From B10-G9 sp964627755 (lineage in GTDB: Bacteria; Chloroflexota; Anaerolineae; Anaerolineales; UBA11858): a stretch of DNA of 64,000 nt. The notes under the pieces are model-generated. The model ran no database searches. It was not told where the DNA came from and saw only the letters and a list, made by a program, of their open reading frames with translations. Below, in pieces: positions 1 through 7,594 of this stretch (position 1 is its first letter; each line of letters begins with the position of its first letter). The stretch lies in assembly GCA_964627755.1 (NCBI GenBank), contig CAZVIH010000004.1, forward strand, positions 1 through 64,000, given 5' to 3'. The translations under genes and the position numbers were made by a program.

Positions 1-121
1 CAGAAATATTTCTTTAACAAAAAAACAGGTGTGAGACATATTCACGCTTGCCTTCTACAAGCATGTTTATCAACCAGCAAAGGAAGGAGTTTACCTTGAC
101 GAACGCTTTCTTAGATGTAAC

Positions 122-1375
122 ATGAACTCACCCCCCGAAACAATTCCAATTCAAAGGTATATTGGCATAGATATCCATAAATACTATCTGATGATCGGCG
201 GGCAAAATATTCACCAGGAATGGACCCTGCGGCCCCGCCAGGTGCAGATGCCCCGCTTCCAGGACTGGGCGGAAAAGAATCTCAAGCCGGGAGATGCGGT
301 AGTGATAGAGACCACAGGCAGCGTGTGGGATATCTACGACATCGTGGCTCCCCTGGTCAGTAAAACGGTAGTAGCTCATGCCAGGAAAGTACGCCAGATC
401 GCTGAAGCCCGGGTGAAGACCGACAAGGAAGACATCAGGCGTTTGATCACCCTGCTGATCGCAGACATTGTCCCCGAGGTCTGGGTGCCACCGATGCACG
501 TGCGGGAGCTGCGCTCACTGATCTCCTTTCGGTGGCGGCTGAACAAGCAGATGACGATGTCCAAGAACCGGCTGCAGAGCGTGGTGCAGAGATTTAATCT
601 CAATCCTCCGGAAGGTGGCCTGCTGGCTGACAAGAACAAACCCTGGTGGGAAGAACAGGAATTCTCTGATTTGACCGGCTTTGAGGTAGAACAAGATCTG
701 GAGATAGTGAAGACCCTGGAAAGGCAGAAAGAAGCCCTGGATCAGAAGTTGTCTGAGCTGAGCAACTCCGAACCCTGGGCCTCAGATATGGTCTATCTGA
801 TGCAGATCCCTGGTTTGGGACCGATCTTTTCCATGGTGATACTTTCAGCCATTGGCGATATCAAGCGCTTTTCACATCCCAAGAAGCTGGTGGGCTACGC
901 CGGGCTGGGAGCAGGCGTGCATGCCAGCGGAGAGAAATACCAGGAAAAGTCGATCACCAAAGAAGGTAGGAAGGAACTGCGCTGGGCCCTGGTGGAAGCT
1001 GCCTGGAGAGCAGTGGGCAGCGATCCATACTGGAAGGCCCAACATAAACGGCTGGAGAAGAGGATGCACCGCAATAAAGCCACTGTGGCTATCGCAAGAA
1101 GGCTGCTTGTCTCTATCTGGCACATCCTCACCAAGCGGGAACCTTACCGGCATTTTGATGAGGAGACTATTGCCTACAAGATGTTGATCTGGTCCTGGGC
1201 TATGGATGAGAAATCCCGAGATGGCATGACTCCCCAGCAGTTTGCCAAGTACGGCCTGCTCCGGTTGGGGATTGGCCAGGATCTGGAGCGTATTGAACGC
1301 GGCGGAGCTTTTCGGCGGATTGCCCCAACCGAGGAGATTCTGGCGCTGAAACCCGAACTGGCCCCGCCGCGCTAG
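122..1375 (+). CDS. IS110-family transposase (DEDD recombinase)
   Basis: Transposase of 417 residues, the usual size for IS110 elements. The N-terminal RuvC-like half opens with GIDIHK (Asp near residue 17), followed by VIETTG (Glu near 62) and a KTDKED segment, as expected for the DEDD catalytic set. The C-terminal half has the helix-hairpin-like IPGLGP motif and LVGYAGL...HASGEK, carrying the probable catalytic serine (near residue 269). The frame is complete, so the enzyme may be active. IS110 elements carry a guide (bridge) RNA in a non-coding end; 121 bp upstream and about 250 bp downstream are present here. I could not define the element ends, because this family often lacks clear terminal inverted repeats. 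No strong ribosome binding site sits directly before this ATG. Confidence 0.93.
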   Translation: MNSPPETIPIQRYIGIDIHKYYLMIGGQNIHQEWTLRPRQVQMPRFQDWAEKNLKPGDAVVIETTGSVWDIYDIVAPLVSKTVVAHARKVRQIAEARVKTDKEDIRRLITLLIADIVPEVWVPPMHVRELRSLISFRWRLNKQMTMSKNRLQSVVQRFNLNPPEGGLLADKNKPWWEEQEFSDLTGFEVEQDLEIVKTLERQKEALDQKLSELSNSEPWASDMVYLMQIPGLGPIFSMVILSAIGDIKRFSHPKKLVGYAGLGAGVHASGEKYQEKSITKEGRKELRWALVEAAWRAVGSDPYWKAQHKRLEKRMHRNKATVAIARRLLVSIWHILTKREPYRHFDEETIAYKMLIWSWAMDEKSRDGMTPQQFAKYGLLRLGIGQDLERIERGGAFRRIAPTEEILALKPELAPPR

Positions 1376-1460
1376 ACTTCCCCTCTTTGAAATATTGAAT
1401 GTGTGTGCTTGCTGGCCGAAAGTGCTGGCAGGCCTGGAGCTTTTTAACTACACCATAAAA

Positions 1461-1508
1461 AAGAGCTCAAACCAACCATGATCCTGTTGGAGAGAGCTCT
1501 TGTTTTTC
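1461..1508 (+). terminator. Hairpin with T-rich tail after the IS110 transposase
   Basis: AAGAGCTC (1461-1468) pairs with GAGCTCTT (1494-1501), and inside it CCAAC (1472-1476) pairs with GTTGG (1486-1490). A T-rich run follows. It looks like a rho-independent terminator for the transposase, but a structured IS end or part of a guide RNA is also possible. Confidence 0.6.
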
Positions 1509-1632
1509 TGTTTTCTGGTCTTATAAAATGAAAATTACTATTCACCCTTGACACTGTCATTCATCGGTAGACTGCCAGGTTGAGCTCTTTCCTAATGTTA
1601 CTTTGAACGCTGCCCAATCCTTCCTATACAGT

Positions 1633-2064
1633 TTACTGAAGCAGATCCAGCACAATTTGGTAGGCAGTCCCAACTGCAGGGAAACAGACCTGCTGGGCCA
1701 CGTCAGAAGACATGGATTCTTTCAGTCCCTCTTCATCGGTTAAGTCCAGGCCAGTTAACTCCCGGCAGTTGATGGTCCCCATCTTGGATTCGAAGCGGCG
1801 GCGAAATTCCTGGACAACCCCCGCTAAACGCATATATTCCTCCATGCCGCCCTGTTCCATCTTCAGGCTGAGGGCCATAACAGCGCCGACGACAGCGCCG
1901 CAAACAGCGCCAGTATTACCGATCCCGCCTCCGAATCCACTGGCTATTCTGGGAATGACGCCATTTCCTGTATCAATCTCTAGTTCCTGGCACACGGCCA
2001 ATAAGACGGCCTGCGATCAAACATATCCTTTAGTCATGATTTGCATCGCTCTGTTATGTTCCAT
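1633..2064 (-). CDS. C_GCAxxG_C_C family redox protein, candidate selenoprotein (in-frame UGA)
   Basis: Small redox-active protein of the C_GCAxxG_C_C family (about 140 residues, four conserved Cys). A start at 2064 is preceded by GGGAGG. The reading frame then runs MEHNRAMQIMTKGYV, UGA (2019-2017), SQAVLLAVCQELE, and continues without interruption to 1633. Family members have GYNCAQAVLLA at this place, so the UGA falls exactly on the first conserved cysteine. The other three are present: AVCGAVVG, NCRELTG and QQVCFPAV. Read through, the product is 143 residues, the normal family length; starting after the UGA would drop a key residue and use a TTG with no ribosome site. With a selB gene in this window, selenocysteine is the best reading. 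The alternative is a nonsense-mutated pseudogene. The substrate is unknown. Confidence 0.75.
1979..2006 (-). promoter_or_regulatory. Possible bacterial SECIS hairpin after the in-frame UGA
   Basis: Downstream of UGA (2019-2017) the RNA can form UUGGC/GCCAG (2001-1997 with 1991-1987, one G-U pair) closed by the loop CGUGU. An outer UCU/AGA pairing (2006-2004 with 1981-1979) lies across an internal loop. The loop begins 20 nt after the UGA and has G as its second base, in line with the loose rules for bacterial SECIS elements. A competing fold (GCAGGCC pairing around GUCUUAUU) is possible. The structure was found by eye. Confidence 0.4.
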
Positions 2065-2292
2065 GGGCTCTCTCCCTCCCTTTTCAAATTATTATTTATG
2101 TCCTAACACGCCTAACATGCACCTGGCTTTGTGTGTGAGTTTTCATGGCCTGAATAAAATGCTTGGCAGTTTAACGGATGAGCTCACCTGCCTAAGATAA
2201 TTTGATTATACTTGCGCCGTCACTTCACAATGGTCGGGTGGAACGGGGGTTAGGCACCGTTGATAATCTTAAACTTGATCTTCCTAATCTTC

Positions 2293-2649
2293 TTAACCTT
2301 GATAAACCTTATCGTTCATTGATGGTGAACGGATCATCAAAGTTTCTGATGGTGATTGAACTCTTAAAATGTTATGGTAAACACCGGAGGGAAAGAAACA
2401 ATACTCTCCTGATTTGACTTCAAATTGCTCTCCTTCAACAGCTACTATTAATGTACCTTGCAGAACAATAAAACACTCATCACTTTCTAGGTGTTTATGC
2501 GGTAATTCTCCATCACCAACCCAGCTATCAGCTGTGTTGTTGTACCAGATTTGAAGTTTATTTGACTGAAAACCCCATTCATCCCGGGGTGAATGACCAG
2601 ATAGTAAAGTTGAAAAATGAGGCAGTTTCTTATGCAAGTATTTGCTCAT
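2293..2649 (-). CDS. Single-domain cupin protein
   Basis: 118 residues forming one small cupin beta-barrel. The first metal-site motif is visible as PHKH....DECFIVLQG and the second as GEYCFFPSGVYH, so two or three His plus a Glu could bind a metal. Such stand-alone cupins include sugar isomerases, dioxygenases and sensory proteins; nothing here decides which. It lies in an AT-rich minus-strand group with two methyltransferases, which hints at surface-sugar or small-molecule modification, but that is inference from position only. Confidence 0.8.
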   Translation of the reverse strand: MSKYLHKKLPHFSTLLSGHSPRDEWGFQSNKLQIWYNNTADSWVGDGELPHKHLESDECFIVLQGTLIVAVEGEQFEVKSGEYCFFPSGVYHNILRVQSPSETLMIRSPSMNDKVYQG

Positions 2650-2695
2650 AGATAATATTCCATTGTTTTAGATGTGTTAATAACTAGGCATACCT

Positions 2696-2718
2696 GTGGC
2701 AATATTGTGCAGCGGAAT
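2696..2718 (-). repeat. Spacer motif shared with 3469-3491 (possible attC-like spacer, copy 1)
   Basis: The spacer after the 225-residue methyltransferase stop holds GTGGCAATATTGTGCAGCGG (plus strand). It matches 18 of 23 positions of a motif in the next spacer. The flanking sequence is GC-rich in an AT-rich area. A recombination site of an integron-type gene cassette is one explanation. Confidence 0.3.
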
Positions 2719-2753
2719 AGCGGTCGGGTCAGCGGCTTGTGAGCACTCTATTC

Positions 2754-3431
2754 TTATGCTGTTGCTTCTATCAGAATCCTTGCTTTAAAGAATTTCCCAA
2801 CAACTGGAAAATATGATATCGGGTGAACAAGTTTAAGTATATTGTAATGTGGTATTAACCAGATATGCTCCACGTTAAAACCCGCTTCTCTCAGAATGGA
2901 GGCATTTTTTTCTGGAGTTCGAACAGCAATATGTTCTGGAAACTGCTTGAAAATTATGTTCTTACTTTTCATCTTTTCTAAGAAGAACTCTGCGTTTGGG
3001 GTGTGCAAGTACAGTTTGCCGTTCTGCTTAAGACTTTTTTTGATGCTTATTAGGATTTGTGACCATTCTTTGTCGTAAACATGTTCCGAAAAATCTATCG
3101 CGAAACCCACATCAAAAATATTTTCGTGAATCTGGCAGAATTCTTTAATATCTGAGCAAACAAACTCTGCGTTTTTGATGGAAAGCTTTTCTTTCTTCTC
3201 ATTTGCAGCTCTAATGAATGGTTCGGAGAAATCGATGCCTGTGTAGGATTTTACTTTCGGAGCAATAAACTCCATTAACATCCCATTACCACAAGCATAA
3301 TCTGCGACACTATAAGTTCTATATACCTTTATGTAGTCAATTAATCTAAGTAGTCGTTTAGGTGATTGTTTATTGAAAGATTCGATATATGCTTTGCCAT
3401 ATAGTTGTTTCAATTGTTTTTCCGACTTCAT
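2754..3431 (-). CDS. Class I SAM-dependent methyltransferase
   Basis: 225 residues. Motif I is VADYACGNGMLMEF, followed by the acidic end of strand 2 in YTGIDFS, then DVGFAIDFSEHV and a C-terminal GKLYLHTPN strand. The last part (near residue 160 on) resembles UbiE/Methyltransf_11-type enzymes in which the acceptor is not predictable. The gene is AT-rich compared with the core genes to its right, and with its neighbour at 3515-4195 makes a pair of unrelated small methyltransferases, typical of exchanged surface-modification genes. The start is preceded by AAAAGGAGCAAAG. Confidence 0.85.
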   Translation of the reverse strand: MKSEKQLKQLYGKAYIESFNKQSPKRLLRLIDYIKVYRTYSVADYACGNGMLMEFIAPKVKSYTGIDFSEPFIRAANEKKEKLSIKNAEFVCSDIKEFCQIHENIFDVGFAIDFSEHVYDKEWSQILISIKKSLKQNGKLYLHTPNAEFFLEKMKSKNIIFKQFPEHIAVRTPEKNASILREAGFNVEHIWLIPHYNILKLVHPISYFPVVGKFFKARILIEATA

Positions 3432-3468
3432 CTTTGCTCCTTTTGGGATCGAACGATTAAGTTCACCG

Positions 3469-3491
3469 GCGGCAATGGAGTGCAGCGTAAT
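3469..3491 (-). repeat. Spacer motif shared with 2696-2718 (possible attC-like spacer, copy 2)
   Basis: The spacer between the two methyltransferase genes has GCGGCAATGGAGTGCAGCG, matching the previous spacer. On the coding strand the stop codon of the 226-residue gene overlaps CTAACAGGG, and CGTTCGATC lies about 60 nt later. This spacing is reminiscent of the R''/R' boxes of attC sites, where the cassette gene stop often overlaps the first box. Confidence 0.3.
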
Positions 3492-3514
3492 TACTGTCCA
3501 AGGATAGTGCCCTG

Positions 3515-4195
3515 TTAGTACTTTTTATATATATAAAAATCAGCTAAAGAGCCATCTTGGTCTTTTCCTGTATAAGGATACAAATTGGGAATATGTTTTA
3601 TCAGATTCCATTCTGGTTTATTTTTTTCTATCCATTTCGAAAATTGTCGATGCTTTACATGAGCCGCTTGAAATCTTGACTGTTTCTCGGTGTTGGATGA
3701 GTAAATAATCACGAATTTCGAAGACGAGTCGAAAAGCCTTTCCATGTAAGCAAAAAAGACATTATCCTCAACAAGGTGATAAATCACGTCCAAAGACAAG
3801 GTCAACTCGGCTGTTTCGTTTGCATATTCATCCATTAATTTAAAGATTTTGGTTTCATCAGTGGATAAAATATTCTTACATTGTGTTATGGCTTCTGGAC
3901 TTACATCAAAACCAATATATGATGGATATTCTGATAATCTCAATTGATTCCCATCACCACACCCGTATTCAATAATGGTGCTGATATGTTTGTCTCTTAT
4001 AAAACCATTCAGAACCTGAGCTTTAAATTCAGCTAATTTATGGTAAGAACCAGATCCTGAATTTCCTCCTGACTTGTATCTCTGTTTCCAGTAATTTTCG
4101 GATCCAGGAAATGATTTTAAAGGCGCAATAAAAGTGAAGTAGACTACTCTGGCTACAAAGCGAAAGATGGGGATCTTTTTTATCCAAAATTTCAT
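3515..4195 (-). CDS. Class I SAM-dependent methyltransferase
   Basis: 226 residues. SAM-binding motif I is IIEYGCGDGNQLRL, followed by YIGFDVSPEAI (acidic residue of strand 2) and LTLSLDVIYHLVEDNVFFAYM. The N-terminal 40 residues (IPIFRFVARVVYFTFIAPL) are hydrophobic and may associate with the membrane. The C-terminal part (HVKHRQFSKWIEKNKPEWNLI) resembles methyltransferases found in polysaccharide clusters. Low GC and its position in the accessory stretch suggest recent acquisition. The acceptor substrate is unknown. Confidence 0.82.
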   Translation of the reverse strand: MKFWIKKIPIFRFVARVVYFTFIAPLKSFPGSENYWKQRYKSGGNSGSGSYHKLAEFKAQVLNGFIRDKHISTIIEYGCGDGNQLRLSEYPSYIGFDVSPEAITQCKNILSTDETKIFKLMDEYANETAELTLSLDVIYHLVEDNVFFAYMERLFDSSSKFVIIYSSNTEKQSRFQAAHVKHRQFSKWIEKNKPEWNLIKHIPNLYPYTGKDQDGSLADFYIYKKY

Positions 4196-4211
4196 ATTAT
4201 GTCTTCATTTC

Positions 4212-4317
4212 AAGGGAGCAAAAGTTAATCATCAATCAAGTGTGCGATAAGAACTTAGGCGTTATCGCGCGTGATGAAAATGATTAATTATCCCGGGGAT
4301 CGGTGTTATGCTCCCTT
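4212..4317. repeat. Nested palindrome, 106 bp
   Basis: Three perfect or near-perfect inverted repeats are nested. The outer pair is AAGGGAGCA (4212-4220) with TGCTCCCTT (4309-4317). The middle pair is TTAATCAT (4225-4232) with ATGATTAA (4280-4287). The inner pair is GTGCGATAA (4242-4250) with TTATCGCGC (4262-4270). It fills the gap between the aldo/keto reductase stop and the 226-residue methyltransferase start. It may be a small non-autonomous mobile element, a recombination site or an RNA structure controlling the accessory genes. Confidence 0.7.
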
Positions 4318-4437
4318 ATTCCGGTCCACAGTTTTCCGTTCTTCTTTATATCGTCTCAGACACTACTTGGAAATTTCGCATCAACCTGAATGATTTGACT
4401 GTTTCCTCGATGAATTATTGTTCTCTTTAATCTGTTC

Positions 4438-5295
4438 TCAGGTGAAGAGGGGTTTAACCCCAAATTCTTCCAGATCAGCCCGCATACACTCATCTGGCGG
4501 ACGGCTTTTATAAGACTCAGCAGCCTGGAGGACTTTTTTAAGCAGATGGATGTCCCCCACTGTGTTGAGGAAAACGTCAGGATTACCCAACACCCAGTGG
4601 ACGGCGTTGGTGATGGCCCGATCATCAACCAGCGGCTCATACCAGGTTGCATGGTTGTGATCCCCTTCTGTTTTAGGCCCACGGGAAATAGATTTGATGG
4701 TCTGGACAGCCACGTTCAGTTCCTTGCAGCGTTTGGTTAATACGTCAAATTCTGAGGCATAGATCGGATTCTGCATCTGAACGAAATTGTAGGGAAGCAG
4801 GATGGAATCAAATGAGTAATTATCCAAACAGTATTCAAGGTGGGAGGGGATAATCAACCCATGCCCAGTCACTCCCAGGCAGCGGACCAATCCCTTTTCT
4901 TTTGCCTCAATGAAAGCTTCCAGAGCCCCACCTGAGGCGAAGACAGTTTTCAAGTCATCCGGATCGACGAGGTAATGCATCTGCCACAGGTCAACCTGGT
5001 CCACCTGGAGGCGATCCAGAGATCTATTAAGTTCATCTTTGGCTTCCTGGTAGGTGCGCTTTTCTGTTTTGGTAGCCAGGAAGAAGTCTTTCCGATGCTC
5101 TCGCATCCAAGGACCTATTCGCAGCTCAGATTCGCCGTAGCTGGCGGCCGTGTCGATGTGATTGATCCCAAATTCCAGGAGCAAATCTAGGGTCCTGTCA
5201 GCTTCTTCCTGGGTCACGGTGCTGAGTGCCGCGGCCCCGAAGATGGTTCTTGTGCTTAGATGATTTGTTCGGCCGAAAGGTTTTTGAGGAATCAT
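4438..5295 (-). CDS. Aldo/keto reductase
   Basis: About 285 residues, an NAD(P)H-dependent (alpha/beta)8-barrel oxidoreductase. The catalytic tetrad is visible: Asp in HIDTAASYG, Tyr in the same motif, Lys in LATKTEKR and His in QMHY. The ATG at 5295 is preferred to the TTG two codons earlier because AAGGA lies about 9 nt upstream. It follows the tryptophanase gene by 70 bp on the same strand, so they may be co-transcribed. The substrate is not predictable; reduction of an aldehyde or keto acid from amino-acid breakdown is a guess from context. Confidence 0.88.
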   Translation of the reverse strand: MIPQKPFGRTNHLSTRTIFGAAALSTVTQEEADRTLDLLLEFGINHIDTAASYGESELRIGPWMREHRKDFFLATKTEKRTYQEAKDELNRSLDRLQVDQVDLWQMHYLVDPDDLKTVFASGGALEAFIEAKEKGLVRCLGVTGHGLIIPSHLEYCLDNYSFDSILLPYNFVQMQNPIYASEFDVLTKRCKELNVAVQTIKSISRGPKTEGDHNHATWYEPLVDDRAITNAVHWVLGNPDVFLNTVGDIHLLKKVLQAAESYKSRPPDECMRADLEEFGVKPLFT

Positions 5296-5365
5296 AGTCA
5301 AAATTCCTTGCTAAGCTGATCAGAACCAGTCCAATGTTTGGTGGCTTGTATTGAAAATAGTAATC

Positions 5366-6742
5366 TTATATCGGCTCGAACACCGCTGAGAAATGCCTCA
5401 TCAGTTTGGGCTGTTTGATGATCCGATAGCCGGATAGTTTGTCCTTGTTCTGATAGATCCTGGCCATGACTTCAACGACGTAATCCAGATGGCTCTGGGT
5501 GTAGGTCCGGCGCGGCAGGGCCAAACGCACCAGGTCCAATTCCGGATAGATCATCTCCCCGCTATCCGGATCAGGGTAGGCAAAAGCCACTGACCCCAGC
5601 TCTACTGAGCGGATTGCCCCTTCGCGGTACATTTCTACTGAGAGAGCCTGCCCGGGAAATTCGGGCTGGGGGATATGGGGCAAAAGTTTCCCGGCATTGA
5701 TATACACGGCATGTCCTCCAGCAGGTTCTATGACCGGGATGCCGATCTTCTTCAATTCGCTGACCAGGTAGGCCGTCTGGCCCAGACGGTACGCCAGGTA
5801 ATCTTCCTGCAGACCTTCCCGCAGACCGATGGCAATCGCATCCAGATCCCGGCCTGCCAATCCGCCGTAGGTGATAAACCCTTCTCTCAAAATGCACTCG
5901 TTCTTAATCCTTTCGAAGAGTTCCGCGTCATTGGTGGCCAGGAAACCTCCGATATTAACGATGGCATCCTTTTTTGCACTCATGGTGGCGCCATCCGCCA
6001 GGCTGAAGATCTCCTGGGCAATTTCCAGAGGGGTTTTGTCTTGATAACCGGGTTCACGGAGCTTGATAAAGTAGGAGTTCTCCGCAAATCGGCAGGCATC
6101 GATAAAGAAAGGAATTTTATATTTCCGGTAGATCTTTGATACACCTCGCAGATTTTCCATGGAGACCGGCTGTCCGCCCCCGGCATTATTGGTGATGGTG
6201 ATCATGCCCAGGGGGATGTTTTCAGCCCCCACATCATTAATGAATTTTTCAAGCTTATCCAGGTCCATATTGCCTTTAAAAGGAATCTCAGGGCTGACAT
6301 CAAAAGCTTCCTGGCAAACTAAATTGGTGGGCCGGCCGCCCCGGGCCCGGATATTACCTTCCGTGGTATCAAAATGCATATTCGAGGGCACATATTGACC
6401 TTCCTTGAGGATCACAGCGCAGAGGATATTCTCTGCTGCTCGACCCTGGTGGGTAGGCACAAAATGTTTAAATCCAAAGATCTCATTCATGGCATCGGTA
6501 AGCCTGTGATAAGACCTGGCCCCAGCGTATGACTCATCTCCCAACATGATCCCGCTCCATTGGTCCTGGCTCATCGCTCCGGTGCCTGAATCGGTCAGCA
6601 GGTCAATGAAAACCTCGTCTGAATTTAAGCCAAAGATGTTGTACCCGGCTCTTTTGAGAGCTTTTTCCCGGGCAGGTTTTTCGATCAAATGAATTGGTTC
6701 AACCATCTTGATTCGGAAAGGTTCTGGGGGGTGGAATGACAT
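5366..6742 (-). CDS. tnaA: Tryptophanase-type beta-eliminating lyase (PLP)
   Basis: About 458 residues, a PLP-dependent lyase of the tryptophanase/tyrosine phenol-lyase family that releases pyruvate and ammonia. Signatures are IDLLTDSGTGAM, PTHQGRAAEN, FIDACRFAENSYF and the PLP lysine in SAKKDA (near residue 256). The position that is Arg in tyrosine phenol-lyase (MERG) and hydrophobic in tryptophanase (VEIG) reads VELG here, and FDTTEG resembles the tryptophanase FDTTQG. Indole-forming tryptophanase is therefore the better call. The start at 6742 has CCAGGAGACC just upstream and matches family N-termini, better than the upstream codon at 6808. Pyruvate formed would feed ppdK and the 2-oxoacid ferredoxin enzymes. 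Confidence 0.9.
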   Translation of the reverse strand: MSFHPPEPFRIKMVEPIHLIEKPAREKALKRAGYNIFGLNSDEVFIDLLTDSGTGAMSQDQWSGIMLGDESYAGARSYHRLTDAMNEIFGFKHFVPTHQGRAAENILCAVILKEGQYVPSNMHFDTTEGNIRARGGRPTNLVCQEAFDVSPEIPFKGNMDLDKLEKFINDVGAENIPLGMITITNNAGGGQPVSMENLRGVSKIYRKYKIPFFIDACRFAENSYFIKLREPGYQDKTPLEIAQEIFSLADGATMSAKKDAIVNIGGFLATNDAELFERIKNECILREGFITYGGLAGRDLDAIAIGLREGLQEDYLAYRLGQTAYLVSELKKIGIPVIEPAGGHAVYINAGKLLPHIPQPEFPGQALSVEMYREGAIRSVELGSVAFAYPDPDSGEMIYPELDLVRLALPRRTYTQSHLDYVVEVMARIYQNKDKLSGYRIIKQPKLMRHFSAVFEPI

Positions 6743-6829
6743 AGGAGGTCTCCTGGTTTTATGACTCTTGGATAGAAGTAGTGTAACATGCCTTGCCCCT
6801 ACTCCCAAGTGATTTTGAGTGTTCTCGAC

Positions 6830-6835
6830 TATAAT
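6830..6835 (+). promoter_or_regulatory. Putative -10 box before the metallo-hydrolase gene
   Basis: A perfect TATAAT lies 41 bp upstream of the ATG at 6877. No convincing -35 box is found at the usual spacing, so this is a weak call. Confidence 0.35.
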
Positions 6836-6876
6836 AAATCCGTACTATTCCTATCAGTTCGATGTGCGAGGCCATT

Positions 6877-7530
6877 ATGCTGAAGATAGAAAAATGGGTT
6901 CTTGGACCAGTTGCAACCAACACCTACCTGGTTGGGGATCCGGACACTAACCGGGCGGTAGTGATAGACCCGGCCTGGGATGGGAAATTCCTGGCTGAGG
7001 AAATTAAAAAGGGAGGCTGGCAGATCCAGAGCATCTGGTTAACCCACGCTCATTTTGATCATTTTGGTGGTTTGGCAGACCTGCTTGAGGCTTTGGGACA
7101 GGAAAAACCGGAAGGTTTTTTTGTGGGTTTACACTCCAAAGGTAATTTGCTCTGGAAGGTAAAGGGAGGAGCGGTTATGTTTGGAATAAAAATCAAAACA
7201 GCTCCCAAACCTGATCATGCTTTTACGGAGGGTGAAATTCTTCCTCTGGGAAACCATCAATTTATTGTCCACCATGCGCCGGGCCATTCAGCAGGCCATG
7301 TGATATTCCACTGTCCGGGAGAAAAGATACTCTTCAGCGGGGATGTAATCTTCAGGCAGGGTATTGGACGGACGGATTTACTGGGCGGTAGTTATGAGAC
7401 TTTGATGGACTCCATCAAAACCTGGGTGCTCCCACTTCCCGATGATACCCAGATCTACTCTGGACATGGACCAGAAACCACGGTAGGGGCTGAGAAAAAC
7501 GGGAATCCTTTTATTAGTAAAGATATCTAA
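6877..7530 (+). CDS. MBL-fold metallo-hydrolase (glyoxalase II-like)
   Basis: About 217 residues. The metal-binding motif THAHFDHFGG (HxHxDH) is followed by HHAPGHSAGH, the bridging Asp in LFSGDVIF, and a final YSGHGPETT histidine. The GHS...GHV and SGD arrangement resembles the YcbL/glyoxalase II branch acting on thioesters such as S-lactoylglutathione analogues, but persulfide dioxygenases and other hydrolases share it. The ATG at 6877 gives MLKIEKWVLG, a typical beginning for the family. It is a single gene between a divergent tryptophanase operon and a convergent rny. Confidence 0.88.
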   Translation: MLKIEKWVLGPVATNTYLVGDPDTNRAVVIDPAWDGKFLAEEIKKGGWQIQSIWLTHAHFDHFGGLADLLEALGQEKPEGFFVGLHSKGNLLWKVKGGAVMFGIKIKTAPKPDHAFTEGEILPLGNHQFIVHHAPGHSAGHVIFHCPGEKILFSGDVIFRQGIGRTDLLGGSYETLMDSIKTWVLPLPDDTQIYSGHGPETTVGAEKNGNPFISKDI

Positions 7531-7540
7531 TTAAATAAAT

Positions 7541-7579
7541 AGGGACTGAGTCCTTCTAAAAGAACTCAGTCCCTAAAGT
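7541..7579. terminator. Bidirectional-looking terminator between metallo-hydrolase and rny
   Basis: AGGGACTGAGT (7541-7551) pairs with ACTCAGTCCCT (7564-7574); the loop is short, with a T-rich tract to the right and AT-rich sequence to the left. The genes on each side converge. The stem core GGGACTGAGTCC recurs in other terminators of this window. Confidence 0.75.
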
Positions 7580-7594
7580 TTTTATAGAGTAACT

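Noticed and set aside
1633..2001. A short 122-residue gene starting with TTG after the UGA
   Set aside because: It lacks the first conserved motif and a ribosome site. Reading through the UGA from 2064 restores the whole family sequence.
5366..6742. Tyrosine phenol-lyase instead of tryptophanase
   Set aside because: The discriminating Arg is replaced by Leu in a VELG context that resembles tryptophanase.
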